Assembly (NCBI RefSeq): GCF_002217755.1
Contig: NZ_BCFL01000016.1
Span: 912,319-976,318 of the forward strand
DNA length: 64,000 nt
Direction of reading: 5' to 3'
From: Streptomyces hyaluromycini
Lineage (GTDB): Bacteria; Actinomycetota; Actinomycetes; Streptomycetales; Streptomycetaceae
The notes under the pieces were generated by a model, which was not told where the DNA came from, did no database searches, and was given only the letters and a program-made list of their open reading frames with translations. Below are positions 42,135-50,139 of this stretch, piece by piece (within the stretch, counting starts at the first letter, position 1; each line of letters opens with the position of its first letter). The position numbers were made by a program, and so were the translations under genes.

Positions 42135-42483
42135 GATCAGCCAGCCCTCCTCTTGGCCGTCCGACCACGGTCTCCCGGCGGACCGGGAGAACGCACACGG
42201 ACGTCACGCGGGTGGGTGCACTTCGGCGGGGGCCGCTTGCGGCGGCGGGTACGCGCGTACACTGCGCGGCCGGTTCGCGTGGCCGGCGAACTCGGGTGAT
42301 GTGCACGGGTGATGTGCGCGGCCGAACCCGCCAGGCCGACGTGCGCGGCTGATTTTACGGTCTTGACCTGTTCATGCCATTCCTTGGACGATGGGCGGCA
42401 CCGCACAGCCCGCACAGTCCACACACAGCACCCGCACAGGCACGTCGCACTGAACCACCCCCACCTCTCCCCCAGGAGACTTC
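42135..42483. other. Promoter region of the secreted carboxypeptidase
   Basis: 349 bases upstream of the M14 gene. TTGACC at 42363-42368 is a possible -35 box without a clear -10, and AGGAGA lies just before the ATG. No small gene or strong hairpin was seen. Confidence 0.35.
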
Positions 42484-43839
42484 ATGCGACTTCGCACCCG
42501 CGGCTCCGGAGCCCGCGGCGGCAGACGGACCGCCGCGCTCGGCGCCCTGCTGGCCCTCGCCCTCGCGGCCCCCGTGTCGGCGACCGCGACCCACGCGACC
42601 GCCGACAGCGCCCGGCCGTCCGCCCCCTCGGCCGACGACGTCCGGCAGTACGAGATCCACCAGAGCACCACCCCGGTGACCCGCGCCGCGATCCAGCGGA
42701 CCGGCGTCTCCGTGGACGAGGCCGACGAGGAAACGGTGGTCGTCTCCGGACGGCCCGCGCAGATCACCGCGCTGAAGCGCCTCGGCTACGACGTCACGCC
42801 GCTCGGCGCGGCCCCGGACCGGTCGTCCGCCGCCGACCAGCTGCGCCTGTTCGACTTCCCGACGGCCGACTCGAAGTACCACAACTACGCCGAGGCGAAC
42901 GCCGAGATCGACCAGCGGCTCGCCGCCTACCCGTCGATCATGAGCAAGCAGGTGATCGGCAAGTCGTACCAGGGCCGGGACATCGTCGCGATCAAGGTCA
43001 GCGACAACGTGGCGACGGACGAGAACGAGCCCGAGGTCCTCCTCACCTTCCACCAGCACGCGCGCGAGCACCTCACGGTGGAGATGGCGCTGTACCTGCT
43101 GCGGGAACTGGGCGCGGGATACGGATCGGACTCCCGGGTCACCGACATCGTCAACAGCCGGGAGATCTGGATCGTCCCCGATCTCAACCCCGACGGCGGC
43201 GAGTACGACATCGCCACCGGCTCGTACCGCTCGTGGCGCAAGAACCGGCAGCCCAACTCCGGTTCGTCGTACGTCGGTACGGACCTGAACCGGAACTGGA
43301 ACTACAAGTTCGGCTGCTGCGGCGGATCCTCGGGCTCCACGTCCTCGGAGACCTACCGGGGCGCGGCCGCCGAGTCGGCGCCGGAGGTGAAGGTGGTCGC
43401 CGACTTCGTGCGCAGCCGGGTCGTCGGCGGCAAGCAGCAGATCAAGGCGGGGATCGACTTCCACACGTACAGCGAGCTGGTGCTGTGGCCGTTCGGCTAC
43501 ACGACCGCCGACACGGCCACCGGGATGACCGCGGACGACGCCGCCGCGTTCAAGGCGGTCGGGCAGAAGATGGCGGCGAGCAACGGCTACACGCCGGAGC
43601 AGTCGAGCGATCTGTACATCACCGACGGCTCGATCGACGACTATCTGTGGGGCACCCAGAAGATCTTCGACTACACCTTCGAGATGTACCCGACGTCCAG
43701 TTCCGGGGGCGGCTTCTACCCGCCCGACGAGGTGATCGAGCGGGAGACCTCCCGGAACCGGGACGCGGTGTTCCAACTGCTGGAGAACGCGGACTGCATG
43801 TACCGGTCGATCGGGAAGGAAGCGCAGTACTGCGGTTAG
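42484..43839 (+). CDS. Secreted M14 zinc carboxypeptidase
   Basis: A 451-aa metallocarboxypeptidase. The signal peptide (1-38) has core [20 protein letters not shown]; a propeptide runs to about 120 ([19 protein letters not shown]...). The catalytic domain has zinc ligands in [13 protein letters not shown] (H192, E195) and [17 protein letters not shown] (H327), Arg in the [12 protein letters not shown] substrate region, and catalytic Glu in DYTFEMYP (E400). It trims C-terminal residues from peptides in the medium. CCAGGAGACTTC precedes the ATG. The length matches Streptomyces carboxypeptidase T/SG-type enzymes without a C-terminal binding module. Confidence 0.94.
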   Translation: MRLRTRGSGARGGRRTAALGALLALALAAPVSATATHATADSARPSAPSADDVRQYEIHQSTTPVTRAAIQRTGVSVDEADEETVVVSGRPAQITALKRLGYDVTPLGAAPDRSSAADQLRLFDFPTADSKYHNYAEANAEIDQRLAAYPSIMSKQVIGKSYQGRDIVAIKVSDNVATDENEPEVLLTFHQHAREHLTVEMALYLLRELGAGYGSDSRVTDIVNSREIWIVPDLNPDGGEYDIATGSYRSWRKNRQPNSGSSYVGTDLNRNWNYKFGCCGGSSGSTSSETYRGAAAESAPEVKVVADFVRSRVVGGKQQIKAGIDFHTYSELVLWPFGYTTADTATGMTADDAAAFKAVGQKMAASNGYTPEQSSDLYITDGSIDDYLWGTQKIFDYTFEMYPTSSSGGGFYPPDEVIERETSRNRDAVFQLLENADCMYRSIGKEAQYCG

Positions 43840-43869
43840 CCGACCGGGGGCCCGACGGGTGAGCCCCTC

Positions 43870-43897
43870 CCGGCCCTGGGGCAGCCGCCAGGGCCGG
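43870..43897. terminator. Bidirectional terminator
   Basis: CCGGCCCTGG and CCAGGGCCGG form a perfect 10-bp stem with an 8-base loop, between the carboxypeptidase and the convergent acidic-protein gene. Confidence 0.75.
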
Positions 43898-43924
43898 AGC
43901 GGCCGGGTCGTGGGAGGGACGGGG

Positions 43925-44596
43925 CTACTCCTCGCGGAGGGCCTTGTCCTTGTCCTTGTCCGCGGCCTTGTCGACGGCCTTGTCCTCGGCTTCGGTTTCG
44001 GCTTCGTCCGCGGCCTTGTTCTCCGCTTCCGTCTCCGTCTCCGCTTCCGCCTCCAGGACGTCTTCCTCGTCCTCTTCCGCGCCTTCGTCGAAGTACGCGT
44101 CGAGGACCTCGTCCAGCTGCTCCTCCCACTCCTTGAAGCGGGAGCGGGACGTCGCCTCGATCTCGATCGGGTACCAGCGGCGGTCCGGGGTGTGGACGGT
44201 GATCGTGAATCGCTTGCCGAAGCGCGGGGCCTCGGTCTCGATCGCGCCGATCTCGTCCCAGCGGAACTCGCACTTCTCCTCGTCGAGGCTGAGGCGCACG
44301 CCCTGGTGGTCGGCCACTATCCGGGCGCGGCGGTCGGCGGCCTCGAAGGCGGGACCCTCGGGGGTCTCCTCCTCGTCCGCGGCGTCGTCGGCGTCCGCCG
44401 TGGCTTCGGCCTCGGCCTCGGCCGCCGGTGCCGCCGCCGCCTTCACGTCCTCGGCCTCCGCGGCCTCCTCCGGCCGGGCATCCTCCGGCTTCGCGTCGGC
44501 CGGCTCGGCGGACGCGGGTGAGGTGAGCCCGGGGATGAAGGCCGGGTCGAATCCGGCGCCTTCCAGGGGCTGGCTGTTGGCTCCTATGCGCTGCTC
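43925..44596 (-). CDS. Acidic protein with PH-like core, function unknown
   Basis: A 223-aa protein with very acidic Ala/Glu-rich flanks (about 30-85 and 165-215) around a conserved folded core, RARIVADHQGVRLSLDEEKCEFRWDEIGAIETEAPRFGKRFTITVHTPDRRWYPIEIEATSRSRFKEWEEQLDEVLDAYF. That core has the strand pattern of a small PH/GRAM-like domain. The end is a degenerate Asp/Lys/Ala repeat (DKAVDKAADKDKDK). No signal or membrane segment. The GTG at 44596 (EQRIGANSQPLEGAGFDPAF) was preferred; a GTG 13 codons upstream is possible. I recall it as a conserved hypothetical in Streptomyces. It neighbours the gntP remnant. Confidence 0.75.
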   Translation of the reverse strand, partial: EQRIGANSQPLEGAGFDPAFIPGLTSPASAEPADAKPEDARPEEAAEAEDVKAAAAPAAEAEAEATADADDAADEEETPEGPAFEAADRRARIVADHQGVRLSLDEEKCEFRWDEIGAIETEAPRFGKRFTITVHTPDRRWYPIEIEATSRSRFKEWEEQLDEVLDAYFDEGAEEDEEDVLEAEAETETEAENKAADEAETEAEDKAVDKAADKDKDKALREE

Positions 44597-44687
44597 CACA
44601 GCGGGCAGTATGGTCCAAGAACCTGTGCCGGACACAGCCGGCCCCGGACTTCGTTATCAGACGCCTACACGAAGACGCCGGGACCCC

Positions 44688-44884
44688 CTACACGAACACA
44701 CTCACCACACCCGCCACCCCGAACCCCACCACCGACAGCACCGTCTCCAGCACGGTCCAGGTCCTCAGGGTGTCGCGCTCGCTGATGCCGAAGTACTTGG
44801 CCACCATCCAGCTGCATCCATCGGCGCCCTCCGGGCGCGGGCGCCGTCGTTGACGTGCGAGGCGAAGATCGACCTCGTCCGGTC
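44688..44884 (-). pseudogene. gntP: gntP (gluconate:H+ symporter) C-terminal remnant
   Basis: The last part of a GntP-family permease. One frame reads SIFASHVNDGA (GntP motif SHVNDxGFW); after a frameshift in a GCGCCC-rich stretch (about 44820-44840) another reads WMVAKYFGISERDTLRTWTVLETVLSVVGFGVAGVVSVFV and stops at 44688. About 390 upstream codons are missing, and homology begins right at the edge of the TnpB element. It was probably the last gene of the ridA-iclR-kinase operon and the sugar-acid uptake protein of this locus. Confidence 0.8.
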
Positions 44885-46262
44885 AGGTTGGTCCACATCC
44901 GTCAGTTGGAGTTCTCTCTCACCACCGGGCAAGAGACTCTCCCCTGGATCGCTCTGGGGAGTTCGACAGCACTCAGGTCTGCCTGACGACTGCCCTCCCG
45001 GCAGCCGAGGCAAGTACGAGACCTGCCTGATCGATGTTGCGGCTTGCATTGAAGTCGGCGTTGCCAGTCCAGCCACACTCAGGATTTCGGCACACGAATC
45101 GCGCCTGCGATTCACGGCTGCCCGTTGTTACTACACCGCACTCAGAGCAGCGCAGCGACGTTCCAGGCGCTGGCACGCTGATCAGAATACCGCCCTGATC
45201 ATCAATCTTGTAGGCCAGCAGCTCCACAGTACGTCCCCATGCTTCCCCAGCAATCGCACGGTTCCGTCCGGATTTTTGCGCCACGTTGACTCCGGGCGTG
45301 CCGAGAGTTCCCTTTGCCGATCTCACCATGTTCATGATGTGGAGTTCTTCCACCGATACCAGAGCGTATTTCTTGGCGATGACAGAGGTGGTCTTGTGCT
45401 GCCAGTCGAGCACCCGGCGCTTGGCTCTCGCACGCAGGTCCCGAATCTGGTCGTACGCGGTGGACAGCTTCTTTGAACACCGCCGCCCCGGCTTCCTGTA
45501 TTGCTTCCTGTGTTCGGCCCGCTGCTGAGTGCACAGCAGACGAGCTTCTTCCTTCTCATCCAGCCATGGCCCATGGACATAGGTGTCGCCGTCGGACAGG
45601 GCAAGTGGAACAGCGATGCCCCGATCAATCCCGACATGTGAGTCTGCTTCAAGTCCGCGCATGGACACAGACACCTCGTGAACCGTACGGAAGACAATGT
45701 GCCAGCCGAGCGCATCTTTGATGAGGCGGGCACCGGGCAGATCCCTCGTCCAGCGGAACCGCACTCGACCCAGTTTCGGAATATTCACGACGCCCCAGCG
45801 TCGGTGGACCCTGGCTACGTGGAGGTCCCGTCCCACCCCTGCGGAATGTCCACCGCCAGCACCGTACGGAGGCGAGCCTTGTACGTCGGCGCCTCAGCCC
45901 TTCCTTCCCAGCAGTTCACCCAGGCCTGACGGTATGTCCTCAGTACCGCCTGCGCCGCTTGCGCTGGGAGCACCGCCAACCAGTCGACGTTGGCGCGCGC
46001 CCAACGAATCTCACCATCCACGTAAGAGCGGGGAGGCCACCGGTCCCCGGAGAGAGTGAACAACTCGTGCAACAGGTTCCACAGCGCCCTCGCGGCATGC
46101 GCCTGCTGGTCAAGCGCATCAACTTGGGTAGCTGTCAAAGCCAGACGAGCACGGAAACCACGACGTCGCGTCATCTTCTCGCCCATGGTTCCCTCCCCGT
46201 TGGCTCCGCCGGTCAGATCAACGGAGCCGGGTCGAAAAGGTCACGGGTTCGAGTTCCGGTCA
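44885..46262 (-). mobile_element. IS200/IS605-group element, TnpB only (IS1341-like)
   Basis: One tnpB-like gene and no tnpA, between ridA and the gntP remnant. The right edge is set by where gntP homology resumes (about 44884). The left edge is less certain; a TTGAC on the minus strand at 46263-46259 could be the target or recognition motif. Base composition is visibly less GC-rich than the neighbours. The element is non-autonomous. Confidence 0.75.
44973..46186 (-). pseudogene. tnpB: TnpB RNA-guided nuclease (OrfB), frameshifted
   Basis: Two overlapping frames make one TnpB of about 400 residues. The N-terminal frame (46186-45815) is RRRGFRARLALTATQVDALDQQAHAARALWNLLHE...AVDIPQGWDGTST. The rest (45836-44973) starts GRDLHVARVHRRWGVVNIPKLGRVRFRW. 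The break lies in GGGGTGGG near 45830, consistent with a single-base indel. The C-terminal part keeps the RuvC triad (Asp in HVGIDRGIAVPLAL, Glu in VSVEELHIMNM, Asp in GNADFNASRNI) and the zinc finger CSECG...CRNPECG. An intact protein would need recoding or re-initiation, so it is probably inactive; its RNA could still be made. Confidence 0.8.
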
Positions 46263-46263
46263 A

Positions 46264-46674
46264 TCAGTCGAGAACGGCCAGGCCGTCTATCTCGACCAAC
46301 AGTCCCTTGGGAAGACCGACATACACCGTCGTACGAGCGGGCGGAGCCTGCGTGAGTCCCTGCTCCTCGAAATAGCGGTCGTATGTCTCGTTCATCTCCG
46401 CGAAGTGACTCGGGTCCGTCAGATAGACGCGGATCATCATGACGTCGTCCCAGGTGGCGCCGCCCTCTTCGAGGATCGCCTTGACGTTGGCGAGGGTCTG
46501 GAGGGTCTGTTCGCGCAGGGTGGGGCCGGCCGGGGTCGGGGGCTTCCCCTCCTCTGCGGGCAGGAAGCCGACCTGGCCGGCGACCTGGAGGATGTTGCCC
46601 TTCCGGACGCCGTGCGAGAACTTGGCGGGCGGGGTGGTGTGGGTCGTGGGGGTGAGGGCGATCTTCTCGGTCAT
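46264..46674 (-). CDS. ridA: RidA/YjgF family enamine/imine deaminase
   Basis: A 136-aa YjgF/RidA-fold protein: ALTPTTHTTPPAKFSHGVRKGNILQVAGQVGFLPAEEG, LREQTLQTLANVKAILEEGGATWDDVMMIRVYLTDPSHFAEMNETYDRYFEEQGLTQAPPARTTVYVGLPKGLLVEIDGLAVLD. The conserved Arg of PPARTTV and the C-terminal LVEIDG are present. RidA hydrolyses reactive enamines/imines released by PLP enzymes. That fits the divergent amino-acid deaminase at this locus. The ATG overlaps the iclR stop (ATGA). Its stop is 80 bases from the TnpB gene, where gntP should have followed. Confidence 0.93.
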   Translation of the reverse strand: MTEKIALTPTTHTTPPAKFSHGVRKGNILQVAGQVGFLPAEEGKPPTPAGPTLREQTLQTLANVKAILEEGGATWDDVMMIRVYLTDPSHFAEMNETYDRYFEEQGLTQAPPARTTVYVGLPKGLLVEIDGLAVLD

Positions 46675-47438
46675 CGGTTGCCGGCTTCCTTGATCGGGGT
46701 TCTGCCTGAGTACTCGCCGCTGATCGCGTCCGCCGTACGGCGCACCTGCGGGAGCAGGGTGAGGAGTTCGTCGGCGGTCACGACAACGTTGGGCGCGGAG
46801 ACCGACATGGCGGCGACGACCCGGCCGTCGGCGCCGCGGATGGGGGCCGCGACGCAGTTGATGGACTCCTCGTGGCCGCCGAGGTCGGTGGCCCAGCCCT
46901 GTTCGCGCACCTTGGCCAGTTCCCTGCGGAACGCCTCCGCGTTCGGCGTCGAACGGGCCGTGTACATGGGGTAGTCGAGCTTGTCGGCGAGGGCCCGCCG
47001 TTCGGGCTCGGGCAGGTCGGCGAGGAGCAGCTTGGCGACGGCGGCGACGGTGATGGCGACGGGCTTGCCGATCCGCGAGTACATGCGCACCGGGTAGCGG
47101 CTCTCGACCTTGTCGATGTAGAGGACCTCGCCCTCCTCGAACACGGCGAGGTGCACGGTGTGTCCGCAGGCCGCGTTGAGGCGGGCCAGGTGGGGGTGGG
47201 CGATCTCGCGGACGTCGAGGTTCTCCATCGCCTCCTGGGCGAGGGCGAAGAGACGGGCGCCGAGGCGGTAGCGCTGGTCGGACTGGCGGTAGACGAGCCC
47301 GTGCGCGTGGAGGGTGCGCAGCAGCCGCAGCGCGGTCGACTTGTGCACACCGAGGCGGTCGGCGACCTGGCCGAGGTCGGCGGGGCCCTCGGCGAGCAGG
47401 GGCAGGATGCTGAGCGCTCGGTCGACGGTCTGGCTCAT
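46671..47438 (-). CDS. IclR-family transcriptional regulator
   Basis: A 255-aa regulator. The winged helix (1-75) reads MSQTVDRALSILPLLAEGPADLGQVADRLGVHKSTALRLLRTLHAHGLVYRQ. The IclR effector domain contains ACGHTVHLAVFEEGEVLYIDKVE, GKPVAITVAAVAKLLLADL and ESINCVAAPIRGADGRVVAAMSVSAP, with the conserved Cys of SINCVAAP. The ATG overlaps the kinase stop (ATGA) and its own stop overlaps ridA, so it is translated with both. The palindrome GTTGCACATCATGCAAC between the two divergent operons is its likely operator. The ligand is probably an intermediate such as 2-keto-3-deoxygluconate. Confidence 0.93.
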   Translation of the reverse strand: MSQTVDRALSILPLLAEGPADLGQVADRLGVHKSTALRLLRTLHAHGLVYRQSDQRYRLGARLFALAQEAMENLDVREIAHPHLARLNAACGHTVHLAVFEEGEVLYIDKVESRYPVRMYSRIGKPVAITVAAVAKLLLADLPEPERRALADKLDYPMYTARSTPNAEAFRRELAKVREQGWATDLGGHEESINCVAAPIRGADGRVVAAMSVSAPNVVVTADELLTLLPQVRRTADAISGEYSGRTPIKEAGNR

Positions 47439-48712
47439 GGGGTGCGTACCTCCTCTTCGGCCGCGTCGGCTTGCGTCCAGCCGGGGCCGAGTCGAAGTCT
47501 CTCCCACCCGCTGTCGTCGAGGGCGGTCAGGCGGTCGGTGGTGTCGCGGGCGGGGGGCGGGGCGAGGTCGGCGGGGGTGGTGAGGGCGGCGGCGGCGAAG
47601 AGGTGGCCGAGCCTGAGCGTCTGCCCGACCGGCAGTCCACGCAGGGTGCCGGAGAGAAAACCGGCGGCGAAGGCGTCACCGGCGCCGACGGGGGCCACGA
47701 CGTCGACGGCGGGGGCGGGTTCGAAGGCGGGCGGGGTGGGGGCGAGGGCGGGGTTTTCGCTTACCGGCGCTGGCAGGGTGCCTCCCCCACCCTCGGCTTC
47801 GCTTGAGCGGGGGGACCCCCATCGCCCACCCGTGCCGCCCTGCGGCACGCCTGCCCGCAGCTGAGTAGCTGTGAGAGGAGCGGCTGGGAAGCGCCCCGAA
47901 AGGGGCGCGGGGCTGTATTTGATTTGCGGCTGCCGCCGCGTGGGCGCGACCAGCCCCCACGCACCCGCACCCGACACGAATGCCGTCGCCCCCACCCCGC
48001 CCTGCTTCACCACCAGCACCTCCGGCTCCGGCAGCAACTCGCGGACCGCCGACGGCCCTCCCGTCACCCCCCACGCCTCCTCCGCCTCGTCCTCCCCCAC
48101 AAAGACGATGTCGGCCCGCCGTGCCAACTCCAGCAGGACGTGCGAGCCGTCACCCAAACCCCACAGCCCCGCCCGGTAGTTGACGTCGAAGGACACCACC
48201 GGGCGCCCCCCGGCGGGAGCCGTCAGCTCCCGCAGCAGTCCGAGGCACCCCTCCGACAACGCCGCCGTGATCCCCGACAGGTGCAGGATCCGTCCCGCGC
48301 GCGCCGCCGCGAGATCCACCGTCGCCGTCGACATCGCCGACGCCGCGGACCCCGCCCGGTAGTAGGCGACCTCGTGCGCCTCGGTCGCCCGGTCCCCCGC
48401 CGTACGGAAGTACACCCCCGTAGGACGCACGGGATCACGGCCGACGGACGAGACGTCGACGCCGTACGAGGCGACGGTCTCCACCAGGTGATCGCCGAAC
48501 CCGTCCGCGCCGACCCGGCTGACCCACCGCACGGCGTGCCCGGCGGCGGCCAGCGCACAGGCCACGTTGGACTCCGCGCCGCCGATCGCGCGGTCGAAGG
48601 ACGGTACGTCCGCGAGGCGCCCCGGCCGGGTGGGCAGGAACGTGACCATGGACTCGCCGAGCGCGACGACGTCCGGGGCGTCAACGACGTCAACGGCGTC
48701 CGTGGCCTTCAC
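47435..48712 (-). CDS. kdgK: PfkB-family 2-keto-3-deoxygluconate-type kinase with an in-frame repeat insert
   Basis: A 425-aa PfkB kinase: VVALGESMVTFLP at the start, GGAESNVACALAAAGHAVRWVSRVGADGFGDHLV, SFDVNYRAGLW, VFVGEDEAEEAWG, VVKQGGVGATAFVSG and the C-terminal ATP/anion-hole signature PVGAGDAFAAGFLSGTLRG with catalytic Asp in GAGDA. It would phosphorylate KDG or a related keto-sugar acid. Normal members are 310-350 residues. Here residues about 249-318 (GAWGLVAPTRRQPQIKYSPA...GGTLPAPVSEN) are translated from two joined intergenic repeats (47759-47968), placed between the last strand of the sheet and the GAGDA loop. The start is GTG at 48712. Activity is uncertain. Confidence 0.85.
   Translation of the reverse strand: MKATDAVDVVDAPDVVALGESMVTFLPTRPGRLADVPSFDRAIGGAESNVACALAAAGHAVRWVSRVGADGFGDHLVETVASYGVDVSSVGRDPVRPTGVYFRTAGDRATEAHEVAYYRAGSAASAMSTATVDLAAARAGRILHLSGITAALSEGCLGLLRELTAPAGGRPVVSFDVNYRAGLWGLGDGSHVLLELARRADIVFVGEDEAEEAWGVTGGPSAVRELLPEPEVLVVKQGGVGATAFVSGAGAWGLVAPTRRQPQIKYSPAPLSGRFPAAPLTATQLRAGVPQGGTGGRWGSPRSSEAEGGGGTLPAPVSENPALAPTPPAFEPAPAVDVVAPVGAGDAFAAGFLSGTLRGLPVGQTLRLGHLFAAAALTTPADLAPPPARDTTDRLTALDDSGWERLRLGPGWTQADAAEEEVRTP
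47759..47968. repeat. Composite intergenic repeat inserted within the kinase gene
   Basis: The right half (47885-47968) is the long-form dispersed repeat (GCGCCCCGAAAGGGGCGCGG, GCGGCTGCCGCCGCGTGGGC, CGACCAGCC). The left half (47775-47880) is a second hairpin-rich element (CCCTCGGCTTCGCTTGAGCG, GTGCCGCCCTGCGGCAC). The length is close to a multiple of three with no stop on the coding strand. Confidence 0.85.
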
Positions 48713-48809
48713 GATGGCGGTGGCTCCTCGTCGTCCGGGTCGCTGCGGGCTCCATTGACCCGGCGTTGGCGTGGATGTTAGACAGCGGTAAGCGATATAC
48801 GCAATGGAC

Positions 48810-48826
48810 GTTGCACATCATGCAAC
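48810..48826. promoter_or_regulatory. Palindromic operator in the divergent promoter region
   Basis: GTTGCACATCATGCAAC, a perfect 6-5-6 inverted repeat, lies 22 bases before the deaminase start and about 100 bases before the kinase start. Size, symmetry and position fit an IclR-type site serving both operons. Confidence 0.7.
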
Positions 48827-48847
48827 CGAACCGATCAGGGAGGCTCC

Positions 48848-50131
48848 GTGTCCCTCGACACCGGCACCGAAGCGCTCGCCCGGCTCGCGGAGGAACGCGT
48901 CGACCACCGTTTCAAGGGCCTCCCGCCGGACGCCGAAGGCCTCACCGTCGGCGAGCTGGCCGCCCAGCGCCGCAACCTGTTCTCCGACGGCTTCGCGACC
49001 CCGGTACTGGCCCTCTCCGCCGAGCGCCTGGAGCACAACCTCGCGCTGATGGAGACGTACACCGAACGGCACGGCCTCGCCTTCGCCCCGCACGGCAAGA
49101 CCTCCATGGCCCCGCAGCTCTTCCGGCGGCAGACCGAGCGCGGGGCGTGGGGCATCACCCTCGCCGTGCCGCACCAGGTGCGGGTGGCGCGGGCGTTCGG
49201 CACCCGGCGGGTCTTCCTCGCGAACGAGCTCGTGGACGCGGCGGCGCTCCGCTGGACCGCCGCGGAGCTGGAGCGCGACCCGGACTTCCGTTTCATCTGC
49301 TACGTCGACTCCGTGCGCGGGGTCGAGCTGATGGACGCGGCGCTGCGGCCGACGGGGGCCTCGCACCGAGTGGACGTCGTCGTCGAGCTCGCCGCCGGGG
49401 AGGGCGCCCGGACCGGCGTCCGTACGGAGGCGGAGTGCGCGGCGGTCGCGGAGGCGGTGGCCGGGACGGAGACCCTGCGGCTGGTCGGGGTGGCCGGGTA
49501 CGAGGGGGAGGTCCCGCAGGCCGACCCGGACCGGGTGCACGCCTATCTGCGCCGGCTGGTCGCCCTCGCCGCCGAGTTCGACAAGGCGGGCCGGTTCGCG
49601 GGCCTCGCGGAGATCGTGGTGAGCGCCGGCGGCAGTGCCTGGTTCGACGCGGTCGCGGACGTCTTCGCCGGGATCCCCGAACTCTCGCTCCCTGTCCTGA
49701 AGTTGCTCCGCTCGGGCGCGTACGTCTCGCACGACGACGGCCGCTACCGCGAGGTCACCCCCTTCAACCGCGTTCCCGAGGAGGGCGCCCTGGAGCCGGC
49801 CTTCCGGCTCTGGGCGCAGATCGTCTCCCGCCCCTCCCCGGAGCAGGCCTTCGCCAACGCGGGCAAGCGGGACGCGGCCTACGACCTCGACCTCCCCTTC
49901 GCCCAGGTGATCCGCCGGGCTGGCACCGAGCGCCCGGCGACCGGAGTCTCGGTCACCGGCCTGTCCGACCAGCACGCCTGGCTGCGCACGGACCCCGGGG
50001 CCGACCTGGAGGTCGGGGACTGGATCGGACTCGGTCTCTCCCACCCGTGCACGTCGTTCGACAAGTGGCAGCTGATCCCGGTGGCCGAGGCGGACGGGAC
50101 GGTCGTCGACTACGTCCGTACGTTCTTCTAG
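48848..50131 (+). CDS. PLP-dependent amino-acid deaminase (alanine-racemase fold, DSD1-like)
   Basis: A 427-aa fold-type III PLP enzyme. The N-terminal barrel has ATPVLALSAERLEHNLALMETYTERHGLAFAPHGKTSMAPQLF with the Schiff-base Lys at K84, and GGSAWFDAV. The C-terminal D-serine-dehydratase-like domain ends with GLSHPCTSFDKWQLIPV, whose H399 and C401 match the zinc ligands of DSD1-type enzymes. It should deaminate or cleave a D-hydroxy-amino acid (D-serine/D-threonine class); the exact substrate is not settled. GGGAGG is 5 bases before the GTG at 48848. The N-acyl-D-amino-acid deacylase follows 8 bases later, so the pair would free and degrade D-amino acids, with RidA clearing the enamine. Confidence 0.9.
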   Translation: MSLDTGTEALARLAEERVDHRFKGLPPDAEGLTVGELAAQRRNLFSDGFATPVLALSAERLEHNLALMETYTERHGLAFAPHGKTSMAPQLFRRQTERGAWGITLAVPHQVRVARAFGTRRVFLANELVDAAALRWTAAELERDPDFRFICYVDSVRGVELMDAALRPTGASHRVDVVVELAAGEGARTGVRTEAECAAVAEAVAGTETLRLVGVAGYEGEVPQADPDRVHAYLRRLVALAAEFDKAGRFAGLAEIVVSAGGSAWFDAVADVFAGIPELSLPVLKLLRSGAYVSHDDGRYREVTPFNRVPEEGALEPAFRLWAQIVSRPSPEQAFANAGKRDAAYDLDLPFAQVIRRAGTERPATGVSVTGLSDQHAWLRTDPGADLEVGDWIGLGLSHPCTSFDKWQLIPVAEADGTVVDYVRTFF

Positions 50132-50139
50132 GAGGGATC

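Noticed and set aside
45815..45836. Programmed frameshift in tnpB as a functional signal
   Set aside because: The GGGGTGGG stretch has no slippery heptamer or clear downstream structure, so a plain indel is simpler.
46190..46266. Complete tRNA gene
   Set aside because: Only a T-arm-like stretch is present; no complementary acceptor strand, D-arm or anticodon arm could be placed.
48766..50139. Upstream extension of the deacylase frame through the deaminase gene
   Set aside because: Arg/Gly/Pro-rich shadow sequence in another frame of a clear PLP enzyme; the deacylase has its own ribosome site before 50140.
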